A stretch of 64,000 nt of DNA from Amphibalanus amphitrite (GCF_019059575.1 NW_024881966.1:62001-126000), one strand, 5' to 3'; counted from the stretch's first letter, positions 30,130-41,913 are shown. Made by a program: numbers and translations. The notes: generated from the sequence alone by a model not told the origin.

Positions 30130-31373
30130 CCCGCGCCCTGGTGGGGTCTGTTTATAACGCGACTGCTTATTATCTGTTATTATTATCTGTTATTTATCTG
30201 TTTATATGGTGGGGGGGGGCATTTTTTGCCCCCCCCCCTCGTATCTTCAAAACTACTGGACGGATCCGCAAAATTCAAACGGCGTTCGAAAGGCCTGTCA
30301 AATTTGTTGTGGGAAACCAAATTTCATTGACCTCGGGGTCACCGATGACGTCACAGGTCAGGTCAAAGATGACATGTTTCACCGTTCACGGGTCATCTAG
30401 GGAATGCGCTATAACACCGAAGAAAACGCATTTTGTCGAGAATCAGCGATAGGGCGTCAGTTGCCTAGTAGATATGTTGCTATTAGAGGTCACTGACAAA
30501 ACCAGGTCAGGTCACAGGTCAGGTCACCAAGGGTCACAGGTCAGGTCACATGAGCCCAACTTTACTAAGGTTGTGTGATGCATGTTTTATGGCCAATTTT
30601 TCATTTCCAACTCAATGGTGTTGGTTATAAGACTATCAGGTATGGCTTAGGTCACTTTCTGGTGAAGTTCAGGTCAAGGTCAGGTCAAGGTCAGGCCAAA
30701 AAAGGTCAAATTTTAAAGTTGATAATTTTGCATAAAATGGGTATCGTTTCGATGCAGCTCGTCACGGAGAGTCTAATGGTGGTCTTTGTTTTGCGCTACG
30801 GGGTCTAGAATTGCTAAAAATTGAGTTTGAAAATTTGACGTCATCAATTTTGAACAGTTTTTTTTTGCTGTAACTTCGCCAAAAAAAGAGGTATCAATCT
30901 CAAATTTGGTATGCGGATGGAAGGCGGTAAGGACTATCACATATAGTCCGGTTTTTGCGAATATCAAAAAACTTTTAGGATTTTTTGATGATAATATCCA
31001 AAAAAAAATATTTTTTTCATTTTTGGGGGTCAAAATCCAAAAATTTTAAAAATCCGAGACAATAGTTTTGTAGCCCTGTTAATTCTACAGCTTTTATGTC
31101 TTATCATTTTTCTGTATTTGCAAAGCTATAGGCCTGACAGCTCTTCCCGCGAAACCCTTTTTGGGTCGAAAACGGCAGAACATGACGTCACTCTGACGTC
31201 ATTTCCGGCCAACCTATCATAGCCTTTGGAAAAATTTTTGGTCACAACGTGTAAAATTGATGTCCGGGAGGGTACTGAAAGTTTGGTGACGATCGGCGCA
31301 GCGGTTCTGGAGATATATCGAAAAGTCTAGAGGGGGGGCAAGGAATAGCCCCCCCCCCCCACCAGGTCGCGGG
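30130..31373 (-). mobile_element. TTAA element T11 (subfamily I), 1244 bp
   Basis: TTAA 30126-30129 and 31374-31377. Complex left end CCCGCGCCCTGGTGGGG with a short TTATTATCTG repeat and a G10 ...TTTTTTGCC hairpin. Simple right end G7 ...C13 and ACCAGGTCGCGGG. AGGTCA arrays at 30340-30365, 30500-30550 and 30670-30710. The interior resembles T26 in the same orientation. Confidence 0.85.
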
Positions 31374-31482
31374 TTAACAAATGAAGCTCAAACTAGGTCA
31401 AAACTAACGTATTGCTCAACCCATAGTCAGATGACCAGCAGATCCTACGCCGCCCAATCCAGTCATCGAATTTGCCAGCGAA

Positions 31483-31533
31483 TTCGTTTGAAGACCATCA
31501 TATTATTAAATATCGGTGGTCTTCAAACGAAAT
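31483..31533. repeat. Short inverted repeat (hairpin)
   Basis: TTCGTTTGAAGACCATC (from 31484) is mirrored by GGTGGTCTTCAAACGAA with a 15-nt AT-rich loop. It lies in the CACTG element between T11 and T12. Confidence 0.7.
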
Positions 31534-31693
31534 CCCTTACCAGTTTGATGACGAATTCATCCGGCCCATTCCAAAAACGCTCAAGATAAAATGAAAGTGT
31601 ATTTCTGAAATAATGTGCTTTCTTGCAATGCACCTTTCGTATATCAAGCGAACCTTTCACTTCCAGCGCCCGTTTACCCCATTTACGCCCTCC

Positions 31694-31709
31694 GTTGCGT
31701 TTTCGCAAC
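31694..31709. repeat. GTTGCG-N4-CGCAAC motif, copy 1
   Basis: GTTGCGTTTTCGCAAC. Further copies at 33237, 33279, 35129 and 35170 differ only in the four middle bases; four of the five lie in two opposed pairs. Confidence 0.75.
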
Positions 31710-31927
31710 GCAAGCAAGCGTCGACGTGATCGAAGCTTGAGAAGTGTGTAAAAGAGACTAACCGATGAGACAAGTTTCAGCGTGTGTAGCATGGTTGTGC
31801 GCATGATACTACGCAGTTACAAGTCTGTGCGGCCGGTAAGTTACTGTCTAGAGCTCCCAGAGGAAAGTCGGAAGGTTTTGTGAGTGATGACGTCACGAAA
31901 ACCAAAATAAGTAGGCTAAGTGCTTAA

Positions 31928-33105
31928 CCCGCGCCCCACTGGGGTCTGCGTGTAACACGCCCTACTGGGGGGGGGGGGGCTATTCATAGCCCCCCCCCTC
32001 CTAACTCCGAAACTACTGGGCCGATCGTCAAAATTCAAACGGTGTCTGATAGCCCCGGAAAAACTGTCGAGCGAAACCTAATTTCATTGACCTTGAGGTC
32101 ACCGATGACGTCACAGGTCAGGTCAAAGTAAAAATTATTAGCATTTTGCTTGTTCGCGTTTTGGGCTCTGGCCGCCGTCTTACAAGTCAGATCAGGCTCA
32201 TTTTTGGTTCACACACTCGTAAACAGATGCTCTAGATACCCTGAGGGTACCAAACTTGTACTTTGATTTTCAGGTCAAGGTCAGGTCATCACAGGTCACG
32301 AAAATATTATATCATGCGTCGGTCACGTGACACATGTTTTATGGTCCATTTAGGCCAAAAATTTCGAATTTGATGTCGTCTGTGTCATTCGAGGTCATTT
32401 TGAGTCGAATGTAGCTTAGGTCAGGTCACTTTTAGGTCAAAAAAGGTCAAATTTTGAAGTTATAATTTTTCAACAGAAAAGTTGTCTATTGGATGCAGTT
32501 GGAGCTCAGGAACACGATGGTGCTATTTATATTGGTGTACGATGTCAAATACGTGCTGAAAAATTGATTTGAAAAATTTATAATTGTGAATTTTTTGCAA
32601 TAATGCGTATAACTTGGCCATTTTTGAAGATATTTAGCTAAAACTTGCTAGAGTTAGTCATAATAACGCGTTCTATCACATATATTCCGGTTTTTTCGAA
32701 AAGTCAAAAATGTTTTGAAAAAAATGTAAAAATGAAAATTTTGAATTTTATTATATAAAATTTTCGATGTTTTCAAAATTTCCAAAATCTGAGATAGCAG
32801 TTTGATAGCGCAGTCTATTCTGAGTCCTCTCATGCAAAGAACTTGGATCTAGCTTAAAAACTGAGCCCTTGGGAGCGATTGCCGTGGTTCAATGTTTTGC
32901 GTCGAAATCGGCCGAACATGACGTCACTCTGACGTCATTTCCGGCCGACCTATGGTAGCTAAGAAGTTCAAATTTTAACACAAGATGTCAAATTGATGCA
33001 GCCGAAGGTACTGAAAGTTTAGCGTCGATACGTCAAGCGGTTTGGAAGTTATTGCAGAAAAACGGGAGGGGGGGCTATAAATAGCCCCCCCCAGTGGGGC
33101 GCGGG
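31928..33105 (-). mobile_element. TTAA element T12 (subfamily B), 1178 bp
   Basis: TTAA 31924-31927 and 33106-33109. Inverse copy of T3: complex left end CCCGCGCCCCACTGGGG, then CGCCCTACTGGGG and G-run CTATTCATAG C9. Simple right end G7 CTATAAATAG C8 and AGTGGGGCGCGGG. Inserted in the CACTG element. Confidence 0.9.
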
Positions 33106-33236
33106 TTAATAATATCGTAATGAAAATTGTGTAAACATATTCTGCAGAGTCCCTACAATACCGTAGATATGCATTTTGTTAAGAAATAATGCTACAAAAA
33201 GGGTTTGTGACTATTTTCAAATATGACTACGGTCGC

Positions 33237-33294
33237 GTTGCGGGAACGCAACGAAGGGCACATCGGAAAGACAGCGGTGTTGCGAAAACGCAAC
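33237..33294. repeat. GTTGCG-N4-CGCAAC motifs, copies 2 and 3
   Basis: GTTGCGGGAACGCAAC at 33237 and GTTGCGAAAACGCAAC at 33279, each followed by GA(A/T)GGGCACAT. They oppose the pair at 35129-35185, where GTGCCC precedes the motif. Confidence 0.75.
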
Positions 33295-33365
33295 GATGGG
33301 CACATTGGCAGGGTAGCGGAAGTATGAATATCAACAGTAGACTTCACTCGTGATACGCTGTGGGT

Positions 33366-33425
33366 TCTCTCTTTCTCTCCCCCATCTTCCTCCCTCTCCT
33401 CCTCGTTCCCCAACTCTCTCCCCCC

Positions 33426-33461
<36 letters not shown>

Positions 33462-33478
33462 TTCTTTCTCTCTCTCAT
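33366..33478. repeat. CT-rich microsatellite
   Basis: Pyrimidine tract of CT, CTTT and CCCT units. Apparent arginine/glutamate-rich frames on the other strand are artefacts. Confidence 0.9.
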
Positions 33479-34366
33479 TTTGTAGCCATGAGGCTGTAGC
33501 GGCGGAACATCTTCAATTAAGGGGGGGGGGAGCACTGCTGACTTTTGGTCCCATTCTTTCCATTTCCATTTCCATGCAACGCCTATCGGGATAATGTTAA
33601 AATGGCAAAATCAAGGGGGCACGGTGCCCCGGTGCCCCCTCCCCTGCTCCGCCGCCTCATGCCATGAGGGACGTATATAGGTATGTTTAGTGCAAGGTGC
33701 GTTCGCACGTAAAATGTTGCGACACATCTCATATTTGCTGGCTCAAACAGCCACAAACACTCCTTTCTTTTTCTCTCGCAGATTTTCGGCCTCGGGCTGT
33801 TCGTTCACTAAGCAATGTGTTCCCATGCATCTGAAAATCGCATGGTAGGAAAAGGACCCATGCATCAAACGGTCGGCGATGCTAACGGAGCTGAGAGATA
33901 ATTAGGTCCTTTGGAAATTGGATCTACTATGTACATTGTGCATAAATAATGAATAACGGGGATGTATTCTGGTATCAGGCGACAGATAGGCATCGCCATT
34001 CTCTGGATAGAATCTGCTGACTACCAGCATTTACGTTAGAAAAGATAACTGAGGGTCGGCAAATAGTGGGATAGGCCCCCTCTGAGGGTAGCTGAGCCCT
34101 TCGGCAGGGGTAATGAGGGCGGACCCATGGGAAAATAATAATTTTTAGGATTCATAACTCGCATAGATTCATAAGCTGCTTGATGTGGAGTATACGCCTG
34201 TTTTCTTACTTTGATAGGCTTTTTATCTAATCAGACCATTTTTAGAGCTAGCAGGATTATTGGAATTAGAGGAGACATTTGTCTGACCGGACACGGTCAA
34301 TCGTAGACTGGAGACTGAGCCCAGCCAGTGGGCAGCCGCCACCCATGACCCACCCCCTTCCCCCCT
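33479..34366. other. Interior of the CACTG element, no feature
   Basis: Non-coding as far as I can see. A GGGGGCAC...GTGCCCC palindromic patch lies at about 33614-33640. No transposase motifs. Confidence 0.5.
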
Positions 34367-34495
34367 CCCAAGCACTCACTGCACCCGGCTACAGGCGCGC
34401 TCCTATGTGAGCTGCCCGATTGCGATATACGTTGCCGGTCCAGCCCGGAACAGGGGGATGAGGCGTGGAGGAGGATTCAACTATCCTGAAGATGG
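34367..34495 (+). repeat. Dispersed repeat shared with 7583-7710
   Basis: CCCAAGCACTCACTGCACC, CGGCTACAGGCG, TCCAGCCCGGAACAGGGGG and GGCGTGGAGGAGGATT. Same orientation as the copy at 7583. Confidence 0.6.
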
Positions 34496-35128
34496 AAAGG
34501 ACGGATTGACGTCGAATCACCATTCTGTCCTGGCATTGTCTCGAGAAAGAGGTTACACGTGAAGGTCGCTGAGAGTGGGGCCATGAAAATTTTGGATTAG
34601 GTGTAAACATGATAAACTGGGAGTCGATTTGTTGTGATGCGCTACGCCTTACGCGGGTAATTTGTTAGAGCCGGATCGGTCTTTTTTCTTTTTGCTGAGA
34701 ATGGGTACGACTCTAGGAGGGTGGTTAAAAATGATTGCGGATATACGCGCATACGAGAGGCACTGGTTTACTCCCAATCCTCCGTTTAATTGTATTCAGT
34801 GTGCACTGTGCAGGGTCTGATAGGTGGAGGTAATGGATCTGTCTAGCTTCCAAAAAGAAAGCATCACCCTGGATACGTGTCGACCACAACTTTAAATGAA
34901 CAGCAATGGACAACGTAAATGGTTGATAATGACCGTGTTGCCATCTCCCCGTTCGCGAATCATGAAGTTATGCTTCCTCACTGAGGCTCTTAGGCGGGTT
35001 ATAGAGCATGACGGATGTGGGTTCCGCATTTTCAAGCAATAGTTGTCAACAGTTGATTGATGTTTTGTCAAAATATATTAGCATATACGGCAGTTCAGTG
35101 TACTTTATGTCCGTCTGATGTGCCCGTC

Positions 35129-35185
35129 GTTGCGTTTTCGCAACGCTGATGGCGCCCGGTGTGCCCTTCGTTGCGATTTCGCAAC
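35129..35185. repeat. GTTGCG-N4-CGCAAC motifs, copies 4 and 5
   Basis: GTTGCGTTTTCGCAAC at 35129 and GTTGCGATTTCGCAAC at 35170, each preceded by GTGCCC(G/T)TC. They are mirror images of the 33237/33279 pair. Confidence 0.75.
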
Positions 35186-35399
35186 GCATGTTTTTTACGT
35201 TTTTCTCGAGAAACTTTTGCTGCAGGCAAAAAATATTTTCGATTCCATACAAGGCCCTGGTAGGAGCATAACATATTTTGATTTCGTCGATTTTCATGAT
35301 GGTCAATATTCCTGGGCATAAATGGGTTACAGTTATCAATCGAATCAGAAGCATGCACATACCTATCGATAGATCTGAACCTAAGAACACAGAAGACAT

Positions 35400-35745
35400 T
35401 TTGTAGAGTACCTGCCTGAGCCTATGCAGTGGAGCCCGTGAGCCGCCCAACCGCAGCTGCCTCATGAACTTGATGATAGGTCTGAACCTCAGATTGGCCA
35501 GAGCTTGGCCGTCAATAACCAGCTTATTTATATCCACAGTTGTAGTGACTTAGGGTTTGGAATTTGCCAAACCTAAGTTTTGATTACCAAGAGAAGTTTT
35601 GTACTTCTTGCACTTGCCTTTTCTTCATAACTTTGGCGGAAATCGTCGTAGTGAAACTTAAGTGTTCCGTTAGCTGTCGGTTCTTGAGAGAGTTGGCCAG
35701 GCCGGACACCGGGGGCGGCTCCACAACTTTCGAAAAATTAAACCT
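35400..35745 (-). pseudogene. Exon-like coding fragments of unknown origin
   Basis: On the minus strand two stretches look protein-coding. VEPPPVSGLANSLKNRQLTE to VQEVQNFS lies at about 35590-35728. DINKLVIDGQALANLRFRP to APLHRLRQ lies at about 35412-35537 and is followed by a GTACTC donor-like site. They are in different frames with about 40 bp between, too short for a normal intron, and I cannot join them cleanly. They could be a decayed transposase or a captured host gene piece. I recognise neither. Confidence 0.35.
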
Positions 35746-35795
35746 AAGTCCTATTGCACTGCATGGAGAGCAATTCATTTAAAATCGCTCTTGTT

Positions 35796-35814
35796 CCCCC
35801 CCCCCCCCCCCCCC
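35796..35814. repeat. Poly-C run
   Basis: About 19 C in a row. No partner G-run nearby, so it is not a TTAA-element hairpin. Confidence 0.8.
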
Positions 35815-36675
35815 TCGACAACTTTGCAAACGTCTCTGCGCGATTTGGTTGAGAATAATGGCTTATGGCAAGTTATTGAATCAGAACGTCGATCACTGCA
35901 TGTCATATATCGGCAAGCCATTCTTCATAACTAGACACTGCACAAATGGAAACGATACAGGTTTGCCCAGTGATAAACACTCGCACTGCACAGACGCGCG
36001 CACCCCCGACCGAACGCGGCACGGCACAGCGCAACTGGCGCCGGGAAGCCGGGAACGCATTAAGTGAAGGATTCACAGGTGCGCAACTTTATTGCGAACA
36101 ATAAAAACCTACCGCAAACGATTGAAAAAAAAAGTTTTAGGGCAATCGGAAATACAAATGCATTGCCTTATAGAAATAAAATTGTCATTCACCTTCCAAA
36201 TAACCCAACAATTTATTTGCCGTAAAAAGTGTCTGGAAATGGAAAGTTGCAAACATGATTCAGCAAGTAGGGAAACGCGGCAGCTACCTGGCGAATAATC
36301 TCAGGCTGGTTTAGTGACGAGTGCATTGCTACGGCTTGTTCCTCACCCTTCACAGATTACTATGACAAAACTACCCCTAGTATTTTGATCATCCTGAGGC
36401 TGGCTTTCACCTAATAATTTGATGAGGGTCTTCCTCGTTTCGGATTGAGGCGAAAACAAACGTCAAACAACCTTGATAGTTAATTCAGCACTTCAAAACA
36501 AAGATACACCTAGGGTATCATTACAATACCGGATCATAACGATCTGGATAGTTCTCAGCCTGTAAGCTAACTAAGCGGTAACTAGTCAAGTGGTAGGTAC
36601 CGGAAGCATTGACAACCTGGTGACTGTTTCGAGACCCTTGTTTTGACACATAGCTCGTCAATATTTTTTACAGTG

Positions 36676-37810
36676 TGGAGTGTGAAAATGAAGCAGATTT
36701 ACAAAGTTCCATCGATGCCATTATGCCCAAGATATCCGAATGGTTTTCTGCAAACCAGCTATCAGTTAACACAGATAAAACCTTGTACCAAATATATTCA
36801 AACAAGAAAAACAGACAGGATGTAATGCTGAAACTAGGAGGTGTCGAAATTCAAAGGACTGGAACTGTTAAATACCTTGGAATGTTTATTGATGAAGATA
36901 TGAAGTGGAACACACACATTAACAAGCTATGTACCGTGCTGTGTAGAAATGCTGGTATGATTACCAAAGTAAAATATTTTCTAAGCAGTGACTATTTGTT
37001 ACTGCTTTACAATGCTTTGTTCTTATCATATGTCAATTACTGTTGCTTTATTTATAGTAATACATACTCATCAAGCTTGTCAAAAATTGAAAAACTCCAA
37101 AAACGTGTTATAAGAGTTATAGATGGTCAGCCGAAGATGGCACATGCTGATCCAATTTTCAAAAAACTTAAGCTTCTCAAGATAAAAGACATTGGAAATC
37201 AGCAGATGCTACTCATCTTGCATAGAAAAATATGCAACAATCTACCAGATGGAATAGATCGGATGTTCAGATTTCATCCCATCGGCAGAAGCAATCGCTC
37301 TGCTAGACATTTTGAGGAAATATTTACTTACAAAAAGTATAAAACGCAAACAATAGCATGGACTGGACCTAGAGTTTGGAATGAAATTATAACCACCCTG
37401 TTTCCTCAAATTCAACATGTACCTCCTTCCAAACATACATTAAAAAGAATTGTAAAAGAGCGTTTAATTAATAAATACTGAGTATTGATAAACGCATTAC
37501 TCACAGGCGATGTTTTCGACTTCTCATCCTATACCTACGCTACCATGCCTATGGTAATTAATATGTATATTTGCCTAGATACGTATACAAGTGTCTATAA
37601 TGTATGTAGTATGTATATGTATAATTGCATGTGCATGTATTTGTACGTAAGTGTGAATGTTTATGATCTTAGGTGCGTACCTACACTGATTAGGTACGCC
37701 CTGTGCAGTGTACATTGTGACAATTGACAAGTGTGACATAAGTACACACAAGTGTGTAATGAGTAAGTGTATGACCTTCTGTTCATGCCTACACTTGTGC
37801 ATAATGGCAT
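36676..37810 (+). pseudogene. LINE-1st copy, piece 9: reverse transcriptase thumb and C-terminus, start of 3' UTR
   Basis: Open to the stop at 37481. ECENEADLQSSIDAIMPKIS, then WFSANQLSVNTDKT and VKYLGMFIDEDMKWNTHI (the K-YLG-x-x-D hallmark after the catalytic box), ending LKRIVKERLINKY. It joins TAVF of piece 8 once the CACTG element is removed. 37482-37810 is 3' UTR with GTGTGTAA/ACACACAAGTG motifs. T13 is inserted at 37811. Confidence 0.88.
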
Positions 37811-37814
37811 TTAA

Positions 37815-38994
37815 CCCGCGCCGGGCCGGGGGGGTGTTTGAACACCCCCCCCCCCCTGTGGTTTTTCGCAGATATCTCAAAAACGGCGGCGCGGAGCGCC
37901 GCCGTTTTTGGCACACCTCTTTGTGCATCTTTTCCGCACATGTTGTGAAAATTTCAGACCCAGGTCACCTTAGGTCAGGTCACCAGGTCACGCTAAGTGA
38001 CCTCACCTCAGAAAAAATAAGAATGCTCGTCATAGCTACACCGATTGATTGATTGCCTTGAAACTTTCAGCGATTGATAAGAGCAACAATATCTATAAAA
38101 TGTATATCTCGGAATTTTGATATCGGTGACCTAAGGTCAGGTCAATTTTGCGACCTCTCCATTATAAGTTAATGGGAGAAAATTGAAAAGCGTCTGTTTT
38201 GCACGAACGTTATTCTAGACACTCTCAAACATCGAGATGTAGGTGAAATGGACACACTGAACCGGAAAATGGCAACTGTGACCCCTCGTTATGTCCCCGA
38301 GGTCATCTCAGGTCACGAACAGAATCTAACAGTTTTTCGCTAATAACTTCTGATAGAGACGTGCTAGAGCGCTGAAAACGCCTTAGATGTGTTCGGCTCG
38401 ACGTTGCGGATCGACTGATATGCAACATGACCTTTTCCGGTCAGGTCATGACCTTGACCTGAGGTCAAATTTTCAAGTTGACCTTTCAAGGTCAAATTAT
38501 AGTTCATTCGACGCGACTCGACGAGAGGAACACGATGGTGGCAAAAGTAATGTCATGACTCTTTTGAGTCAAAAGTTATTACCGAAAAAACGTTTTTCGT
38601 AAAAACGGCTATTTTTGAAGTTTTTGCCCCCTGGAGGCTAAACCGTTGACCTGAGGTCAAATCTGAGAACATTACTCAGAAAGGTCTGTAAAAGGGCTAT
38701 CGAATGCGCTTTTCCGCGGCGCTGTAGCTCTATCGGTTCCCGAGATAGCCGTTGGCAGTTTCCAAAATGTTGAAATAGTGGACATTTGACCTTTGGTGAC
38801 CTCTGGTGACCTGACCTTTGACCTGACCCAAAAAATGACCGATGTGTTTTCGTCCTTATTTTGGACGTTCTTTCGATTGCCGCTTACCGCGTGTCGCTAC
38901 GTGGCCCAGGAGCCGAGTTAGTAGGGGGGGGGGGGTGTTCAGACACCCCCCCCCCGGCCCGGCGCGGAATCTCAGAGCACCGGCCCGGCGCGGG
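37815..38994 (+). mobile_element. TTAA element T13 (subfamily G), 1180 bp
   Basis: TTAA 37811-37814 and 38995-38998. Simple left end CCCGCGCCGGGCCG then G7 TGTTTGAACA C13. Complex right end G-run TGTTCAGACA C9, GGCCCGGCGCGG and a second CGGCCCGGCGCGGG. Near the left end, GGCGGCGCGGAGCGCCGCC is a second hairpin. Central palindrome at about 38398-38535. Confidence 0.9.
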
Positions 38995-38998
38995 TTAA

Positions 38999-39757
38999 TT
39001 ATGTTGAACTAAGTACACACAAGTGTGTAAGAGAATGAGAATGGACTTTGTTGCACACCTACACTGTTGGGTGTGCATCATGGCATTTTATCATGTTTGA
39101 ATTGAGTACACACAAGTGTGTAAAGAATATGTGCCTAAACTAGGGCGCATACCTACATTGGCTGGGTTGCATGATATCATTTATTTGTGTAAATGAGTGT
39201 GTAAGTGTGATGTGTGCATGATACTGTAATATGCCACCCCATCTGTTTGGCGGCCTGGGACCTTGGAGCGCCCGACAACAAGCCTCGCTTCGTTGGGTGC
39301 TCTGGGAGTCCGGGCTACCTTGCTGCTGACATGTGCTGAATTTGACCAGAGTTTGATGATGACTTGGCTATGACTGTGGATCCCCCTCTAACTAACCTGC
39401 CCCAGTGGACTTTGACACTTTCCCCGGCGTGTGTGGGTGTTTTGAGTGTGATGGATGTGTAAGTGTGCTGATAAATTGGGGGCTTTCAGTAGTGAGCAGT
39501 CACGACTGATTGCAGTGTTGACTACTTTGCTTCTTTTTTGTTCCTCTAATTCGTATGGCTTTCTCCCTTCTGCTTTTTTATGTTACATTTCATTTCCTAG
39601 CAGGGAGTGCCGCGACTTGCAATTTTAAGTTATTATGGTGTTAACGTAAGGTTCTGTGTGTCGCTGGGATAGAGGGAGGGGGCACTCCTGGTCACCTGAT
39701 AATGGGTGGCGGCATAGAAAAAAATATAAAATAAAGAAGTTATTAGATTTCGCTTCC
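38999..39757 (+). pseudogene. LINE-1st copy, piece 10: 3' UTR
   Basis: Continues the 3' UTR broken by T13. TACACACAAGTGTGTAA occurs at about 37742, 39012 and 39106 in roughly 95-bp spaced units with GGCATTTTAT. Downstream 39230-39757 is non-repetitive and ends in an A-rich AAATATAAAATAAAGAAG that may be the LINE tail. T14 is inserted at 39758. Confidence 0.6.
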
Positions 39758-39761
39758 TTAA

Positions 39762-40674
39762 CCCTCGCCCGTAAACGGTGTTTTGCCACCTTCGCCCATG
39801 CAGGGGGGGGGGTTGGTGCGACCCCCCCTGGCGTTTGAAAACGGAGCGTCGTAGAGCTTAGCGGAAAAAAAAGGATTGCTCTCAACGAGATCTCGCGATT
39901 GGTGGTATATTTTTTGGTCCTAGGTCAATATTTGACCTACTTATGACCGGTCAATAGTCAAATTTTCGGAAAAAATCTAACTTTTTCAGATTTCCGCGCC
40001 GATTGCGGCAAAACGGTAAGAGATATCGACTTGAAACCTTCACTATCGTGATCCTTGATCAATTGTCTATCGTTTGGTGTGTATTTCGATGTCATAACTC
40101 TAAAAATGATGCGTTGGGAGCATCGGAAGTCTGCAAGGTCATTTGTGCATTGGGTCACGTCAGGCGTGTGACGTCACTGACCTGACCCTGACCCAAAATG
40201 AACTACAAGAAACAACTGACGATGCCTGAAATGGATAGCAAATTCGAATTCAGGGCATCAAAATACCCCGAAAAGGCATACAAGTGCAAGAAGTCATGAC
40301 AGGTCAACCGAGGTCACTGACCTGACCTTGACCTTTAGTAACCTTGAAAAGGTCAACGGACATGTGCCAATGTCAAATCAGCCAGTTATGATTATAAAAC
40401 AATCCATCAGTGTGTCAGGTCAGTCGGCATTTATACCATTGTGAAGCAATCTCCAATTTAGCGTAAATCTGGCCGGAGGATGTTCCCTTTATGACGTCAT
40501 AACTCCGTGACCTGACATGACCTTGACAAAAAAAAATACCAAAAGTTGCGCAAAGGATGCCCCAAAGGGTACTGAAAATTTGAGCAGGCTATCTGAAACG
40601 GTTCGGCGTGTAGCTAGGAAAAACCTCAGGGGGGGGGGGGTGCACCAACCCCCCCCCCCCTACATGGGCGAGGG
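39762..40674 (-). mobile_element. TTAA element T14 (subfamily J), 913 bp
   Basis: TTAA 39758-39761 and 40675-40678. Complex left end CCCTCGCCCGTAAACGG, CGCCCATGCA and G9 TTGGTGCGA C7. Simple right end G-run TGCACCAA C12 and ACATGGGCGAGGG. No second copy of this subfamily in the window. Confidence 0.88.
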
Positions 40675-40732
40675 TTAATTCTTAATGTCAAGCTGAAAAC
40701 ACTTATATTTAGGATTGCTTATTGCTCTTTAT

Positions 40733-41740
40733 CCCGCGCACCGACTGAAGTCTGCGCCAACTTCGCACCGACGGGGGGGGGGGCGGATGACCGCCCCCCC
40801 CCCTGAGATCTCGAGAACGAAGCAAGATAGCGACAAGCGGTAAACAGCATCGGATACGCACGGACAAGGTCTACAATTTTTACACAAGTCATTTTCAGGT
40901 CAGGTCAAAGATGACGTCACAGGGGTCGAAAAAGTCAAAATGGCGGCGCTAGATATGGAGAGAGTTTTTCTTGAATAACTTTCAAATTAGTCAAGATAGG
41001 AACAAACTAAGGGCATCATCGTGATCCTCTCGCCAATCCGCATCGAATGATATATATGTTGACCTCGAAAGGTCAAGGTCAAAGGTTGACCTTAGGTCAC
41101 GTGACCTCGAGGTCATCATGTATATCATTCGATGCGTCTTGACGAGCTGAACACAATGAGACCATCCGCGCGGCTGTATCGTGTTTCTGTACGGAGTTAT
41201 TGGCAAAAAACCGCTGGTGACCTTTGATGACGTCACATGACCTTACAGCTGCCCAACAGCAAAACAGACCTCAAGGTAGTGAAGGTTGATCGTATATGAA
41301 GTCATGTAGGTATGGTATATGGGGCCATTCCGACCCGTTTTAGTGGTAAAAACAGGGAGTTGATTTTTCCCCCATTGACTTATAATGGGGAGGTCGCGAA
41401 ATTGACCTGACCTTAGGTCACCGACATCAAAATTCCGAGATATACAAATTGTAGCTACTAATGACCTAATAACATCCTGCGACTTTCAAAGGCCTCCGAC
41501 ATCTACTGTAGCTCTGGCACGGTGACAAAGTTGCAAAAAAGTGACTTGAGGTTGGGTCATTCAAAGTGACCTGGTGACCTGACCTTAAAAGTTAGGAGGT
41601 TCAAACTTGCACACCATGTGTAAAATTGATAAGAGAATAGTCGTACCAAATTTCGCGGCGCTACGCGCCGCGGTTTTCCCGCTATCCGCGAAAAACCTCA
41701 GGGGGGGGGGCAGATATCCGCCCCCCCGTCGGTGCGCGGG
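40733..41740 (-). mobile_element. TTAA element T15 (subfamily E), 1008 bp, in a TTAT site
   Basis: Matched TTAT at 40729-40732 and 41741-41744. Complex left end CCCGCGCACCGAC, TCGCACCGAC and G-run CGGATGACCG C-run. Simple right end G10 CAGATATCCG C7 and GTCGGTGCGCGGG. Inverse of T7 and T22. Confidence 0.9.
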
Positions 41741-41744
41741 TTAT

Positions 41745-41913
41745 ATGTGAGGGAAATTGGAAAATCGAGTGAATTTTGGGTGCTGAGGAAGAGACGAATG
41801 CCCCAATGCCACTCCCTGATTGGATCAGTCAGCTGCACGTCTGAGACCTCTCAACCTGTGTTCGCGCCCAATCTGGCCATCACCTTCCGCCCTGACTGCT
41901 CCATGCGAACCAG
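41745..41913 (+). other. Intron end upstream of exon B
   Basis: Unique sequence with a pyrimidine-rich GCCCTGACTGCTCC stretch and CAG at 41911-41913. Confidence 0.5.

Larger units (their letters stand above)
29797..36675. mobile_element. CACTG-ended DNA transposon (CACTA/EnSpm-like?), non-autonomous
   Basis: Terminal inverted repeats of about 20 bp: CACTGTAAAAAATATTGAC at the left and its complement at the right. The LINE frame is TAVF before and ECENEAD after, so the insertion is clean with a TG on both sides (2-bp duplication). CACTG termini and a short duplication suggest the CACTA/EnSpm group; this is an inference. Length is 6879 bp, or about 4.4 kb without T11 and T12. I recognise no transposase. 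Both ends have a subterminal TTTAGTGACGA...CTTGTTCCT block. Confidence 0.65.
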
